Part shown: piece by piece, positions 37,714 to 47,107 of the stretch
How the letters are laid out: each line of letters opens with the position of its first letter
Numbering within the stretch: position 1 is the stretch's first letter
Source: Gallaecimonas pentaromativorans
GTDB lineage: Bacteria; Pseudomonadota; Gammaproteobacteria; Enterobacterales; Gallaecimonadaceae
Length of the DNA stretch: 64,000 nt
Assembly: GCF_003751625.1 (NCBI RefSeq)
Contig: NZ_RJUL01000005.1
Location: forward strand, 287,616 to 351,615
Direction: 5' to 3'
The notes under the pieces: generated by a model
What the model was told of the DNA's origin: nothing
Seen by the model: the letters and a program-made list of their open reading frames with translations, nothing else
Database searches by the model: none
Position numbers and translations under genes: made by a program

Positions 37714-37788
37714 TGGCTGGAGTACCAGGATTCGAACCTGGGAATGGCGGGATCAAAACCCGCTGCCTTACCGCTTGGCGATACTCCA
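37714..37788 (-). tRNA. tRNA-Gln (TTG)
   Basis: Third identical 75-nt Gln copy. Confidence 0.97.
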
Positions 37789-37794
37789 GCAAAA

Positions 37795-37879
37795 TGGTGC
37801 GGAAGGAGAGACTTGAACTCTCACGCCTCGCGGCGCCAGAACCTAAATCTGGTGCGTCTACCAATTTCGCCACTTCCGC
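37795..37879 (-). tRNA. tRNA-Leu (TAG)
   Basis: 85-nt class II tRNA with a long variable arm, anticodon TAG in ATTTAGG, encoded CCA; close to E. coli leuW. Confidence 0.96.
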
Positions 37880-37887
37880 ATTGTTCA

Positions 37888-37964
37888 TGGTGGCTATGGC
37901 GGGATTCGAACCTGCGACCCCATCATTATGAGTGATGTGCTCTAACCAACTGAGCTACATAGCC
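37888..37964 (-). tRNA. tRNA-Met (CAT), elongator type
   Basis: First gene of the operon; 77 nt, identical to the other Met copy at 37542-37618. Confidence 0.96.
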
Positions 37965-37982
37965 AACGAGTGAACGGCGCGA

Positions 37983-38011
37983 ATTATGCCGATACCAGAG
38001 CATAGCGTCAA
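37983..38011 (-). promoter_or_regulatory. Sigma-70 promoter of the tRNA operon
   Basis: Minus-strand -35 TTGACG (38011-38006) and -10 CATAAT (37988-37983) are separated by exactly 17 bp. The GC-rich discriminator TCGCGCC that follows is typical of stringently controlled stable-RNA promoters. Confidence 0.85.
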
Positions 38012-38233
38012 CGGTTTAACCGCCAGAGTGGAACTGTTTGCCGACTATTTAGGCAAGCGCCCGAAACTTCCCGGTTTAATGGCAACCAAGGCTGGCCTGG
38101 CCCCGGCTGGTGAGTGTAAAAACCGGCAAGGCATTTTAATGATTTTGGAATGTTAAGTCGCTAAATGACAAGGACGCGACTTTGGGCCCGCCAGCCTGGC
38201 CGGGCAGTTAAGCAGTAAAGAAGACAAGGAATC

Positions 38234-39613
38234 ATGTTAAGGATATTTTCTGTTTCAGTACTGGCAGCGGCCCTGCTGTCAGGGTGTGCCAGCAAGGCTA
38301 TTGACGGCAAGCCGCACTATCCCAAGAGTCACATCACCGTCAAATACCGCATTCGCCATTTTGATATCGACATCTCCAAGTCATTTGACCGCCTCGGTAA
38401 GCGCATGCTGCCCGAAGAGCAGGGCAAGGCGCTGGCCAGGCAGTATCTTGATACGCGCCTTCAAGATGAGGGGTTATTGGCCAGCCAGGACGACCTTAAT
38501 GTCGTGGATTTAGATATCTTTATTGACTACCACCAGCGTTTTGTGGGGGATAAAACCCCGTTCCCGGTGGACAAAATGGTCAATCCCACCATGCAGTTTT
38601 TCACCAAGCATTATCTGGGCGACGAAATGCTGGAGCAGGACATCAGCCCGGTATTCGACCCGCAAAACCTTAATAACTTTATTTCCGGCGTTCCTCTTAA
38701 TGGCATGTTTACCGACGACTCCAAGCTCGAATACCGTTATCTGAGCGCGACCGTTAACAATGTCATTGAATACATCCAAGCCGATCGTCAGTACGACGCT
38801 AACGCCTTTGCTTTTAAAACCAAAGGGTTGGATAAGGCTGCCATTCTTGCCAAGCGCCAGGCCCGCAGTGAACAAGCTAAAGCGGCCGACATCAAGCCGG
38901 TGGGGCTTACCTCTGCCGATTACATCCCGGCCGAAATCAACGCGCCTTATATTGCCGGTATTAAAAGTACTGACCGCGATCAGCGCATCGATACCGACAA
39001 ATCCTTGTTGAAGGTTTGGCTCTACAGCGACGCCCTGTATGGCCTGGTGCAAAAGCAAGTGCTGGACAACTACCAAAGCAGCGACCCGGCGGCTATAGAA
39101 GAAGCCACCTGGGCCGCCAAGGCGCTGGCGCTCTCTGGCCTTGAAAAGTACCGCCCGACGGTGCAACTGGTGGCAGACAAGGGCGCGACTGAAGCGCTGC
39201 AAAAGTACGCCAAGCGTTATTTGCTACAGATGGATTATCACAGCCGCCTAGCCAAGCAAATTCATGACGTGTCCACCATGGACCCGTCTCTTGATTGGCG
39301 TGGCAACCAGCTGTCGAACATGCTGCGCACCGGTGACGACGACCAGCGCATGTATGCCATTAAGGACATTGCCCGCAACTACGGCACCAATCCGTATTTG
39401 CTGGCCCAGCTGAGCCATATTCTCGATACTGAAGCCCGTATCAGCCGTTTTCGCTTCCAAAAGCAGGATAATTTCTACGCCTGGATCTGCCGTATCCTCG
39501 GTAAATCCGGCAACAAGAGCTACCAACCGCTATTGGAAGACATTGCCGCCCACGGGGTTTACAAAAAGACCCGCAAATACGCCGAGGCGTTTGCCGACAA
39601 GTTGGCAGGCTAA
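38234..39613 (+). CDS. Lipoprotein of unknown function, 459 aa
   Basis: I do not recognise the family. Signal peptide with lipobox LLSGC puts the lipid on Cys18; Ala-Ser follow, consistent with outer-membrane sorting. The body is soluble, mostly helical, and its C-terminal half has alternating helices (ATWAAKALALSGLEKY, VADKGATEALQKYAKRYL, and similar) that look like a HEAT-like or TPR-like solenoid. Its own promoter must lie in the 220 bp between it and the tRNA promoter; a strong terminator follows. No functional link with the pectin locus downstream is visible. Confidence 0.8.
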   Translation: MLRIFSVSVLAAALLSGCASKAIDGKPHYPKSHITVKYRIRHFDIDISKSFDRLGKRMLPEEQGKALARQYLDTRLQDEGLLASQDDLNVVDLDIFIDYHQRFVGDKTPFPVDKMVNPTMQFFTKHYLGDEMLEQDISPVFDPQNLNNFISGVPLNGMFTDDSKLEYRYLSATVNNVIEYIQADRQYDANAFAFKTKGLDKAAILAKRQARSEQAKAADIKPVGLTSADYIPAEINAPYIAGIKSTDRDQRIDTDKSLLKVWLYSDALYGLVQKQVLDNYQSSDPAAIEEATWAAKALALSGLEKYRPTVQLVADKGATEALQKYAKRYLLQMDYHSRLAKQIHDVSTMDPSLDWRGNQLSNMLRTGDDDQRMYAIKDIARNYGTNPYLLAQLSHILDTEARISRFRFQKQDNFYAWICRILGKSGNKSYQPLLEDIAAHGVYKKTRKYAEAFADKLAG

Positions 39614-39639
39614 AAAAGCCCCCGAAAGGGGGCTTTTTT
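39612..39639. terminator. Bidirectional terminator
   Basis: AAAAAA-GCCCCC-GAAA-GGGGGC-TTTTTT. Ends the lipoprotein gene and, on the other strand, the DUF4861 gene. Confidence 0.92.
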
Positions 39640-39643
39640 ATGG

Positions 39644-40852
39644 TCAGTGCCAGTCTACCTGGCTGACTTTCAACGGGCTGGCCAGGCGGGTCAGCTGTTC
39701 GGTCAAAAGCGCCTTGAAGTGGGCTTCGTCGCCGCTGCTGGCCTTGGCTGGGTCGGGCCAGTAGCTCATCAGGTAATAATGTAGCGGCTGCTCGGAGGCG
39801 GTAAATTGCAGCATATGGTCGTGGTCGCCTTCACTGACCTTGGCCACTTCGCTGGCTTTATAAAAAAGTGCCAGGCCCAGGTTGTCGTCCTTGCCTGATA
39901 GGCTTTGCTTGCCCCAGGTGGCCATGTAGTGCCAGTCGCCGCTGCTGCCTTTTAACAGCTCGGTAGCGGGGAGCTTAACCAGGCCTGTGACCAGGTTTTG
40001 GGTGGCAGGGCGGGTGCTGACAGTCACCTTGCTGGCGTAGCTGCCGGCATCAATCTGGTAGCGGCTGTCCACATCCAGGGTTTCGTCATTCACCTTCCAG
40101 CCCCGGTAATGCACCTTGAAGGCTGAGCGCAGGCCGCCGTCTTTTTCCAACTGGTAGCGGGTGTCTTTAACGTCTTTAAAATGAGCGATGCCTTGGCCGG
40201 TGAGGCGGCCAAGGGAGCCAATGCCTAAGGATTTACCCACCTTGAGCACGTCCATGCCCCAGTCGCTCAGGTGGTGATAGCTCTCATAGCCGTCCTGGCC
40301 CACGTCTTTTAGCACCATGTCGCTGGTGCGTTTGCCGAACACATCCGAGGCGTTGCGCCAATCGAGATAAAGCCGGTAACCGATTTTGTCGCTCTCCCAG
40401 CCCGGCCCCTCGTAGCGCAGGTAAAAGGAGTGGTCGGTCAGTTGTGGCGGGGTCTGGTATTGGTCGGCCTCTTTAAAAGTAAAACCGTCGGCCACGTACT
40501 TTTGGCCCTGCCATTTACCGCCCTGGCGCACCGACAGCTCGGCATGGGTACGGGCCATAGGTTTGGCATTGCCCTGGCTGATATTCACCTGTTGCTGGCC
40601 ATTGGCCGGCACCGTTACCCACAGCAGCAGGGTGTCGGCTTTGCCGTCGCCGTTTTTGTCCTCGGTGTCCACCTCGCCGCTATCGCTTTTGAGCATGGCC
40701 GGTAGGTTGTGGCCGGCCAGGGGCACTTCCAGCACCTGAGACAGGGCGGCGGGGTTGGGGTTGTGAATGGTCAGGGTCAGTAGCGGCGCGGCGGCCATGG
40801 CCGGGGCTGTGGCCAGGGCCAGCACGGCGAGGGTGAAGGCTTTGCAGTCCAT
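39644..40852 (-). CDS. DUF4861 family exported protein
   Basis: 402 aa with a signal peptide ending AMAAAP (about 21). The protein matches by recall the DUF4861 family found in pectin and other polysaccharide loci: DGYESYHHLSDWGMDVLKVGKSLGIGSLG, GVAHFKDV-like FKDVKDTRYQ and the C-terminal HYYLMSYWPDP. A role in handling a plant or algal saccharide in the periplasm is inferred from context. It lies 49 bp after the TonB-dependent receptor gene and probably shares its promoter and LacI-type operator. Confidence 0.82.
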   Translation of the reverse strand: MDCKAFTLAVLALATAPAMAAAPLLTLTIHNPNPAALSQVLEVPLAGHNLPAMLKSDSGEVDTEDKNGDGKADTLLLWVTVPANGQQQVNISQGNAKPMARTHAELSVRQGGKWQGQKYVADGFTFKEADQYQTPPQLTDHSFYLRYEGPGWESDKIGYRLYLDWRNASDVFGKRTSDMVLKDVGQDGYESYHHLSDWGMDVLKVGKSLGIGSLGRLTGQGIAHFKDVKDTRYQLEKDGGLRSAFKVHYRGWKVNDETLDVDSRYQIDAGSYASKVTVSTRPATQNLVTGLVKLPATELLKGSSGDWHYMATWGKQSLSGKDDNLGLALFYKASEVAKVSEGDHDHMLQFTASEQPLHYYLMSYWPDPAKASSGDEAHFKALLTEQLTRLASPLKVSQVDWH

Positions 40853-40901
40853 ACATCTACTCCATTGATAAAAAAGGGGGGAGCAAGCTCCCCCATGAGG
40901 C

Positions 40902-43649
40902 TTAGAAACTGGCCCTTAGGCCCAGGAAGTATTGCCGGCCGGTGTGCAGCACCTCGTAGGGGCGCTGGGCGTCCCGGTCAACCCAGAAGAAGCTGTACTC
41001 ATCGGTGAGGTTGATGGCTTCAAGGCTGATGGAGAGGTTGTCGTTGATGTTGTAGAAGGCCGAGAAGTCGAGGTAACCCACGTCTTTAAAGCCGTTGGAA
41101 TCGTTGCCGTTGTTGCTGGTGGTACCCAGGTTGTTGAGGTACTTGTCCCGGTAGTTGTAGGACAGGCGGGCACCGTAAACATCGGTTTCGTAGTAGAGGG
41201 TGGCGTTGTAGCTGATTTTCGACAGCCCGGTGATGGGGGCCGAGTCAAAGACACCGTCTTCTTTTTCGTAGTCGGTCTTGGCATCCACGTAGGTGAAGTT
41301 GGTCACCACCCCGAAGTTCTTCAAGAAGCCCGGCAGGAAGCTAAAGGGCTGCTGGTAGATGAACTCGTAACCGAGGATATCAAAGCCGGGAGAGTTCACC
41401 GGGTTGGTAAAGGCAAACTGGTCGGTGGCCGGGTTGAAGTAGCTGGTGTCCAGGTTGTACTCGGTGACTTCGCTTGGGGTCAGCAGGCGGCTTGAGTTTT
41501 CGGAGCTGATCCACTGCTCGATGTCTTTATAAAAGACACTGGCACCCACCATGCTCTCATCTTCCCCATACCACTCCAGGCCCAAATCAATCTGGTTGGC
41601 ACGGAATGGCTCAAGCTTGGGGTTGCCGGAGCTGATTTTCTGGTTGACCGAGCTGGGGTTAACGGCGCCTGCCAGGCTGCCAAGGCTGGGGCGGGTAATG
41701 GCCTTGGCCATGGAGAAGCGGCCTACCAGCTGGTCGGTCAAATCCAGGGCGAAGTTGGCCGAGGGCAATACGTCGGTGTAGAAGTTTTCAAAGTTGACGA
41801 AGGCATCCACGTCACCACCTACATAGGTGTCGGAGGTGGTCTTGGTGCGCTCGACCCGAACCCCGAAGTTATAACGCAGGGTCTTGCCAAAGAGGCTCGA
41901 TACGTTATCGAACTGGGCATAGGCGTTGTAGATGGTTTCACTGACCCCAAACGAGCGCTGGCCAGAGAGTTCCTGTTCGGTGCCCGGTTGGCCCATGTAG
42001 GCGGCCATAAAGGCGCCGTAGTTGGGGGTTAGCCAGTTGCTGGCGTTGGGGAAATAGGTTGGGTCCAGGCCGTCGCCGTAATCGCCAAGGGGCAACAGGT
42101 GGGCCATATCGCCGGTGACCGGGTCGCCGTCGAAGTTGTTCTCGCCACTGTTGCGATAGTCCCGAAACTCCATCTCGTATTTGCGATAGCCGGCGCCAAA
42201 ATGCAGCTTGGCGTCGTCTTTACCCAGGTAGGTGAAGTTGAACTCCGCCACCTTGTTGGAGTTGTCGGTCTTGGTGGAGCGCACCCGCATCAAGTCCACT
42301 ACGTAATTGTTCGGATCGGTGGTATCAAAGCCCCACACCATGTTGGGCATGTCCATGTTCCTGACCGCCGTGCCGTTGGTGATGTTGTTGACATCGATGT
42401 TGCTGGCATAGCTGTAGGAGAAGGTGCTGTCGTTGTTGGCGATACCCACGGTGTTTTGCAGCGGGTTCTTGTAGGTTGAATCGCCATAGCCCAGCAAAAT
42501 GTTGGCTTTGAAGTCGTCGGTGATCTGCCAATCGGTATTGAAGGTGTACTGGTCAAAGTCGGTTTCCATGCGGTCACGGCGATACTCCGACACCGTGGAC
42601 ACATGCTCGAATTTACCGGCCACAATCTCGTCGCCGTTCAGCACCGCCGCCACCGGCGTTATTTGGGAGGTGTTCTTGGAGAGCGGCGCCGAATATTGGT
42701 ACTCGTCCCGGTCGTTGTTGAGCTCGGCATGGAGCACGTCCAGGGTCATTTCTACCTTGTCGCTGGGGCGATATTGAAAGGAAGCCGTTACGCCTAAACG
42801 CTTTTGCTCGTTCAGCACCCCGGTTGCCCGAGGGAAACGTGGGTAAAAAGAGCCGTTCAGCTCACCATTGGCATTGGCGCCTACCGCCGAAAAATTGTTT
42901 TTTTGCCAGCGCACCGTGGTGTGGCCTTCTTCGCGAATGGAACGCTTGGAGTAAGCCACCGACAGCAGGGCGCCCAAGGTGTCGTCGGCAAAGGTGTCAG
43001 AGATCAAAAACGAGGCCCGAGGGTCGGTTTTATCCGGCAGCTCAGAGTAAGCGCCCTTGAGCGACAGGGCGGTTTTAAAACCGTCAAAGTCAAAGGGGCG
43101 GGCAGTGCGCATGTTAATGGCGCCAGCCAGGCCCACATCGCGAGATGCTTCCGGAGTTTTGTACACGTCCACCTGCTTAAAGAGCTCTGAGGCGAAAATG
43201 TTGAAGTCGAAGGCGCGGCTGGTGTTAACACTGCCCGAGGCGTCGGAGCCACCGGTGGCAGCGGCAGAGTCCATGCCGTTGATGGTCACCCGGGTAAAAC
43301 TGGGGCCAAGGCCTCGCAAGGAGACTTGGCGGCCTTCGCCTGCTTCACGGGTGATGGTAATGCCGGGAATACGCTGCAGGGCTTCGGCAACGTTCAAGTC
43401 AGGAAACTTGCCGATATCTTCAGCCATGATGCTTTCTTTGGAGCCCACGGCGGCACGCTTATCCAGCATGGAGCGGTTTAAGCTAGCCCTATACCCTGTA
43501 ACTTCAATGACTTCCATATCATCTGCTGTCTGCTGGGTACCCTCTTTGGCAGGCTCTTCGGCGGCCATAGCAAGGCTCGCTCCCCCAAAATAAAGACCGG
43601 CCACTACCAGGCTGGACGCAATACGATTCAGTTTGAACTTGGGCTGCAT
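40902..43649 (-). CDS. TonB-dependent receptor, carbohydrate type (TIGR01782-like)
   Basis: 915-residue outer-membrane receptor. Signal peptide (cleaved near AMA, about 29), TonB box region (MEVIEVTGYRASL), plug domain (SIMAEDIGKFPDLNVAEALQRIPGITITREAGEGRQVSLRGLGPSF) and a 22-strand barrel that ends in Phe (FLGLRASF), as required for BAM insertion. The plug sequence is that of the Xanthomonas/Caulobacter group of carbohydrate receptors. The neighbours make pectin oligosaccharides the likely cargo. SD GGGGGAGAA precedes the start. Divergent from kduD across a 316-bp control region. Confidence 0.93.
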   Translation of the reverse strand: MQPKFKLNRIASSLVVAGLYFGGASLAMAAEEPAKEGTQQTADDMEVIEVTGYRASLNRSMLDKRAAVGSKESIMAEDIGKFPDLNVAEALQRIPGITITREAGEGRQVSLRGLGPSFTRVTINGMDSAAATGGSDASGSVNTSRAFDFNIFASELFKQVDVYKTPEASRDVGLAGAINMRTARPFDFDGFKTALSLKGAYSELPDKTDPRASFLISDTFADDTLGALLSVAYSKRSIREEGHTTVRWQKNNFSAVGANANGELNGSFYPRFPRATGVLNEQKRLGVTASFQYRPSDKVEMTLDVLHAELNNDRDEYQYSAPLSKNTSQITPVAAVLNGDEIVAGKFEHVSTVSEYRRDRMETDFDQYTFNTDWQITDDFKANILLGYGDSTYKNPLQNTVGIANNDSTFSYSYASNIDVNNITNGTAVRNMDMPNMVWGFDTTDPNNYVVDLMRVRSTKTDNSNKVAEFNFTYLGKDDAKLHFGAGYRKYEMEFRDYRNSGENNFDGDPVTGDMAHLLPLGDYGDGLDPTYFPNASNWLTPNYGAFMAAYMGQPGTEQELSGQRSFGVSETIYNAYAQFDNVSSLFGKTLRYNFGVRVERTKTTSDTYVGGDVDAFVNFENFYTDVLPSANFALDLTDQLVGRFSMAKAITRPSLGSLAGAVNPSSVNQKISSGNPKLEPFRANQIDLGLEWYGEDESMVGASVFYKDIEQWISSENSSRLLTPSEVTEYNLDTSYFNPATDQFAFTNPVNSPGFDILGYEFIYQQPFSFLPGFLKNFGVVTNFTYVDAKTDYEKEDGVFDSAPITGLSKISYNATLYYETDVYGARLSYNYRDKYLNNLGTTSNNGNDSNGFKDVGYLDFSAFYNINDNLSISLEAINLTDEYSFFWVDRDAQRPYEVLHTGRQYFLGLRASF

Positions 43650-43965
43650 TCTTGTTCTCCCCCTAAGTGATGAGTACTGCCCTTGCAGGCCTGGTTTGCT
43701 GTAAACGCTTTATATGTGAACCAGGCTGCTTTGTGCTTTGCCACCGGTGGCATCATTTGGTTGACATTCTGGCCTTCGCATGACAAAGCTTAGCTATATG
43801 TGTAATTACTGTTACGTAAAGGTCAAAGCCTTACCTTAAGGGAAAGCAGCCAAAAATGAAAAAAGATTCAAATCTGAAATTCCCCGGCTACAGCCCCTTT
43901 ACCTTGGGTTTTGCATTTAGTTATTTGATTTTTAAAGAAAGATTGGCAGCGGTAGGAGACGCATC
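43650..43965. promoter_or_regulatory. Divergent control region of the pectin locus
   Basis: 316 bp without a gene between the receptor and kduD starts. It carries the LacI-type palindrome at 43739-43752, a TTGACA-like -35 at about 43761 on the plus strand and an AT-rich stretch (43850-43945). I could not identify a certain KdgR or CRP box. Confidence 0.6.
43739..43752. promoter_or_regulatory. Candidate LacI-family operator, copy 1
   Basis: TGCCACCGGTGGCA, a perfect 14-bp palindrome with the central CG typical of LacI/GalR operators, with the conserved leader TT before it. The same sequence recurs at 51491. Confidence 0.75.
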
Positions 43966-44715
43966 ATGTTCAGCCTGACAGGAAAACGCGCTTTGGTAAC
44001 CGGCGCCAGCCGTGGTTTGGGGCAAGCCATGGCACTGGGGTTGGCCGAAAATGGCGCCGAGGTGATCTGTGCCAGCTCACGAGAAGGTGGCTGCGATGAC
44101 ACGGTTGCCAAAATTCGTGCCCTCGGTGGCAAGGCTGTGGCCTTGGCGGCTGACCTGGGTGACAGCGACGCGGTGCGGGCCTTGGCTGACAAGGCCCTGG
44201 CCGGTGGCAGGGTTGACGTGCTGGTCAACAACGGCGGCTGCATTTATCGGGAAGACGCCCTGGATCACCCCTTGGCCGAATTTCAAAAGGTGATGCAGGT
44301 GAACTTGGAGTCGGCCTTTTTGCTCAGCCAATTGCTGGGGCGGGAGATGGTGGCCAAAGGCAGCGGCAAAATCATCAATATCGCCTCCATGCTCTCATAC
44401 AGCGGCGGTATCAGGGTGCCGGCCTACACCGCCTCCAAACACGCCATCGCCGGGATCACCAAGGCCCTGGCTAACGAATGGGGGCGCTTTGGGGTGCAGG
44501 TCAACGCCATAGCGCCGGGCTATTTTCGCACCGACAACACCCAGGCCCTGCAAGACGACGCGGCGCGCAGCCAGGAAATTGAAAACCGTATTCCCGCTGG
44601 CCGCTGGGGCGAGCCGGAAGATTTAAAAGGGGCCGTGGTGTTCCTGGCGTCAAGCGCCAGTGACTACATCAACGGCCAGGTGCTGGCGGTCGACGGCGGC
44701 TGGCTGGCCCGATAA
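43966..44715 (+). CDS. kduD: 2-dehydro-3-deoxy-D-gluconate 5-dehydrogenase KduD
   Basis: 249-residue SDR. Reduces 2,5-diketo-3-deoxygluconate to 2-keto-3-deoxygluconate in the breakdown of unsaturated galacturonides. Rossmann motif TGASRGLG near residue 13; NIASMLSYSGGIRVPAYTASKHA contains the Ser-Tyr-Lys triad; the ends RIPAGRWGEPEDL and SSASDYINGQVLAVDGGWLAR are close to E. coli/Dickeya KduD. First gene of the plus-strand pectin operon, 13 bp before kduI. Confidence 0.95.
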   Translation: MFSLTGKRALVTGASRGLGQAMALGLAENGAEVICASSREGGCDDTVAKIRALGGKAVALAADLGDSDAVRALADKALAGGRVDVLVNNGGCIYREDALDHPLAEFQKVMQVNLESAFLLSQLLGREMVAKGSGKIINIASMLSYSGGIRVPAYTASKHAIAGITKALANEWGRFGVQVNAIAPGYFRTDNTQALQDDAARSQEIENRIPAGRWGEPEDLKGAVVFLASSASDYINGQVLAVDGGWLAR

Positions 44716-44728
44716 CAGGAGGTAACCG

Positions 44729-45571
44729 ATGACAACCCATTACGAGGTGCGCTACGCCCTTGGCAAAAATGAGGTCAAGGCCATGGACACCGAGCAGCTG
44801 CGCAGCGCCTTTTTGGCCGAGCAGTTGATGGTCGAAGGCGAGGTGAACTGGGTTTACAGCCATTACGAGCGCTTTATGGTAGGGGGCGCCGTGCCCGGCA
44901 AAACGCCGCTGGCCCTGGAGGCCATCGACCCGCTAAAAGCGCCTTTTTTCCTCTACCGGCGCGAGCTTGGCATCATCAATGTGGGTGGCCCCGGTCGGGT
45001 GGTCGCCGATGGCAGCGCTTTTGAGCTGGATTTTAAAGAGGCGCTTTACCTTGGCACCGGCAACGAAGCGGTGCGCTTTGAAAGCATCGATAGCCAGAAC
45101 CCGGCGCGTTTTTACCTTAATGCCGCCCCGGCCCATGCCCGTTATCCCAATAAGAAAGTCGGCAAGAGTGACGCCAAGGTGCTGCATCTTGGCAGCAGCG
45201 AAACCGCCAACGAGCGCTATATCAATCAGCTCCTTATCAATGGCGTGGTAGAGACCTGCCAGTTGCAGATGGGGCTGACCGAACTGGTTAGCGGCAGCGT
45301 CTGGAACACCATGCCGGCCCACCAGCACGACAGGCGCAACGAGGTGTACTTCTACTTCGGCCTGCCACAAGGGCAGGGGGTGTGCCACTTCATGGGCGAG
45401 CCCACCGAAACCCGCCATATCTGGGTGAAAAACGAGCAAGCGGTTATTTCGCCGCCCTGGTCCATTCACTGTGGCGCCGGTACCCAGAGTTACAGCTTTA
45501 TCTGGGGCATGGCCGGTGAAAACCTCAATTACGACGACATGGACAAGTTCCCGGCCGATGTCCTGCGTTAA
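44729..45571 (+). CDS. kduI: 5-keto-4-deoxyuronate isomerase KduI
   Basis: 280-residue cupin isomerase (4-deoxy-L-threo-5-hexosulose-uronate ketol-isomerase). Converts the unsaturated monomer from lyase action to the KduD substrate. Zinc ligands are in TMPAHQHDRRNEVYFYF (His, His, Glu) and PPWSIHCGAGT (His). Full family length. SD AGGAGG precedes it. Confidence 0.96.
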   Translation: MTTHYEVRYALGKNEVKAMDTEQLRSAFLAEQLMVEGEVNWVYSHYERFMVGGAVPGKTPLALEAIDPLKAPFFLYRRELGIINVGGPGRVVADGSAFELDFKEALYLGTGNEAVRFESIDSQNPARFYLNAAPAHARYPNKKVGKSDAKVLHLGSSETANERYINQLLINGVVETCQLQMGLTELVSGSVWNTMPAHQHDRRNEVYFYFGLPQGQGVCHFMGEPTETRHIWVKNEQAVISPPWSIHCGAGTQSYSFIWGMAGENLNYDDMDKFPADVLR

Positions 45572-45636
45572 CGGCGCCGGCTTATAACAACAGCACTATC
45601 AGCAGCAACGGCAGTCCGGCAGCAGGGACTGCAACA

Positions 45637-46626
45637 ATGGGGAAATTTATGCGAGCCCTTATCGGTAAATTGCTACCGGTGGCATTGGGCCTGATGCTCC
45701 TGGGGGGGTGTCATCAGGAATCCAAGGTCACGGTGCTACGAATGGCACACACCCTGGACAGCAAGCACGTGGTGCACCAGTCCATGGAGTACATGGCGCA
45801 GCGCCTGGAGCTGTATTCTGGCGGCCAGATGCGCCTGATGATCTACCCCAACGGCCAACTGGGCACCGAGCGCGAGCTGGTGGAGCTCTTGCAAATCGGC
45901 AGCCTGGCCATGACCAAGGTCTCGGCCAGTACCCTTGAGGGTTTTGTACCGCAGATGCAGCTCTTTTCCATTCCTTATGTCTTTAAGGACCGCGACCAAT
46001 TCTGGCGGGTGCTGGACAGCGATATCGGCCAGAACCTGCTGGCCCAGACCCGGCCCGCACACCTGATTGGCCTGGGCTACTACGATGCTGGCAGCCGCAG
46101 CTTTTATTCGTCCAAGGGTTTTATCCAGAGCCCGGCCGACATCAAGGGCAAGAAGATCCGGGTACTCAACAGCCCCACCGCCGTGAAGATGATCAACACC
46201 ATGGGCGGCGCCGCTACCCCCATCGCCTGGGGTGAGCTTTACGCCGCCTTGCAACAAGGGGTGGTGGACGGCGCCGAGAACAACCCGCCCAGCTACTACC
46301 TCTCCCACCACTACGAGGTGGCGCCTTATTACAGCCTGGACGAGCACAGCTTCGTGCCGGACGTGATTTTGGCCAGCCAAAAGGTCTGGGACAGCCTCAA
46401 CCCCCAGCAGCAAAAGTGGCTGCGCCAGGCGGTAGACGACTCCATCGTCTTTGAGAAAAACCTCTGGCAAAAAGCCTCCGACGACGCCATCAAGGCGGTG
46501 GAAGCCAAAGGGGTAGAGGTGATTCGCCCGGACAAGGCGCCCTTTATCGCCGCCGTTAAACCCATCCACGACAGCTTCAAGGGCACGGCGGTTGGCCGCC
46601 TCCTTGAGCGCATCAAAACCATGTGA
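45637..46626 (+). CDS. TRAP transporter substrate-binding lipoprotein, DctP type
   Basis: 329 aa. The signal peptide carries a lipobox LLGGC, so this binding protein should be membrane-anchored rather than free in the periplasm. DctP core: VLRMAHTLDSKHVVHQSMEYMAQRL, ADIKGKKIRVLNSPTAVKMINTMGG with the conserved Arg that binds the carboxylate, and WGELYAALQQGVVDGAENNP. Located directly before the DctQ and DctM genes. Likely cargo is a uronate or oligogalacturonide, inferred from the locus. Confidence 0.93.
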   Translation: MGKFMRALIGKLLPVALGLMLLGGCHQESKVTVLRMAHTLDSKHVVHQSMEYMAQRLELYSGGQMRLMIYPNGQLGTERELVELLQIGSLAMTKVSASTLEGFVPQMQLFSIPYVFKDRDQFWRVLDSDIGQNLLAQTRPAHLIGLGYYDAGSRSFYSSKGFIQSPADIKGKKIRVLNSPTAVKMINTMGGAATPIAWGELYAALQQGVVDGAENNPPSYYLSHHYEVAPYYSLDEHSFVPDVILASQKVWDSLNPQQQKWLRQAVDDSIVFEKNLWQKASDDAIKAVEAKGVEVIRPDKAPFIAAVKPIHDSFKGTAVGRLLERIKTM

Positions 46627-46636
46627 GGGCGGCGCC

Positions 46637-47107
46637 ATGAAATTACTGACGCAAATGTTGGACCTGGCCCTCAAATGGGTGCTCATTGCCGCCATGGCCG
46701 CCATCGTGCTGGTGGTGAGCTGGCAGGTGCTGTCGCGCTACGTGCTGCAAAGCCCCAGCTCCAACACCGAAGAGATGGCCCGTTTCCTGCTGATTTGGGT
46801 GGGCATGCTGGGAGCCGCTTACAGCTACCGGATGAAGGCGCATTTGGGCCTGAGCCTGTTAACCGACCGCCTCGGCCCGGTGCAGGGGCGGCGTGCTGAT
46901 GCTCTGGTGCACCTTTGCGTGCTGCTGTTTGCCGGCGCGGTGATGGTGGCCGGCGGTTATCACCTGATGTCGCTGACCCTTGAGCTTAAACAAGTGTCGG
47001 CGGCCATGGGTATTGAGATGGGCTGGGTGTATTCGGTGGTACCGCTGTCGGGGCTGCTGATGATGTTTTATGCCTGTGAGCACTTGCTGACCAGGAGGGC
47101 CGGCTGA
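46637..47107 (+). CDS. TRAP transporter small permease, DctQ type
   Basis: 156 aa from ATG 46637 with four expected membrane helices; TNTEEMARFLLIW-like SSNTEEMARFLLIWVGMLGAA and GWVYSVVPLSGLLMMFYA are family signatures. An upstream in-frame extension to 46592 is not supported. Stop and the dctM start share one base (TGATG). Confidence 0.93.
   Translation: MKLLTQMLDLALKWVLIAAMAAIVLVVSWQVLSRYVLQSPSSNTEEMARFLLIWVGMLGAAYSYRMKAHLGLSLLTDRLGPVQGRRADALVHLCVLLFAGAVMVAGGYHLMSLTLELKQVSAAMGIEMGWVYSVVPLSGLLMMFYACEHLLTRRAG

Noticed and set aside
43850..43900. Possible KdgR box before kduD
   Set aside because: The GAAAAAAGATTC and CTGAAATTC pieces resemble half sites but do not form a convincing palindrome of KdgR type.
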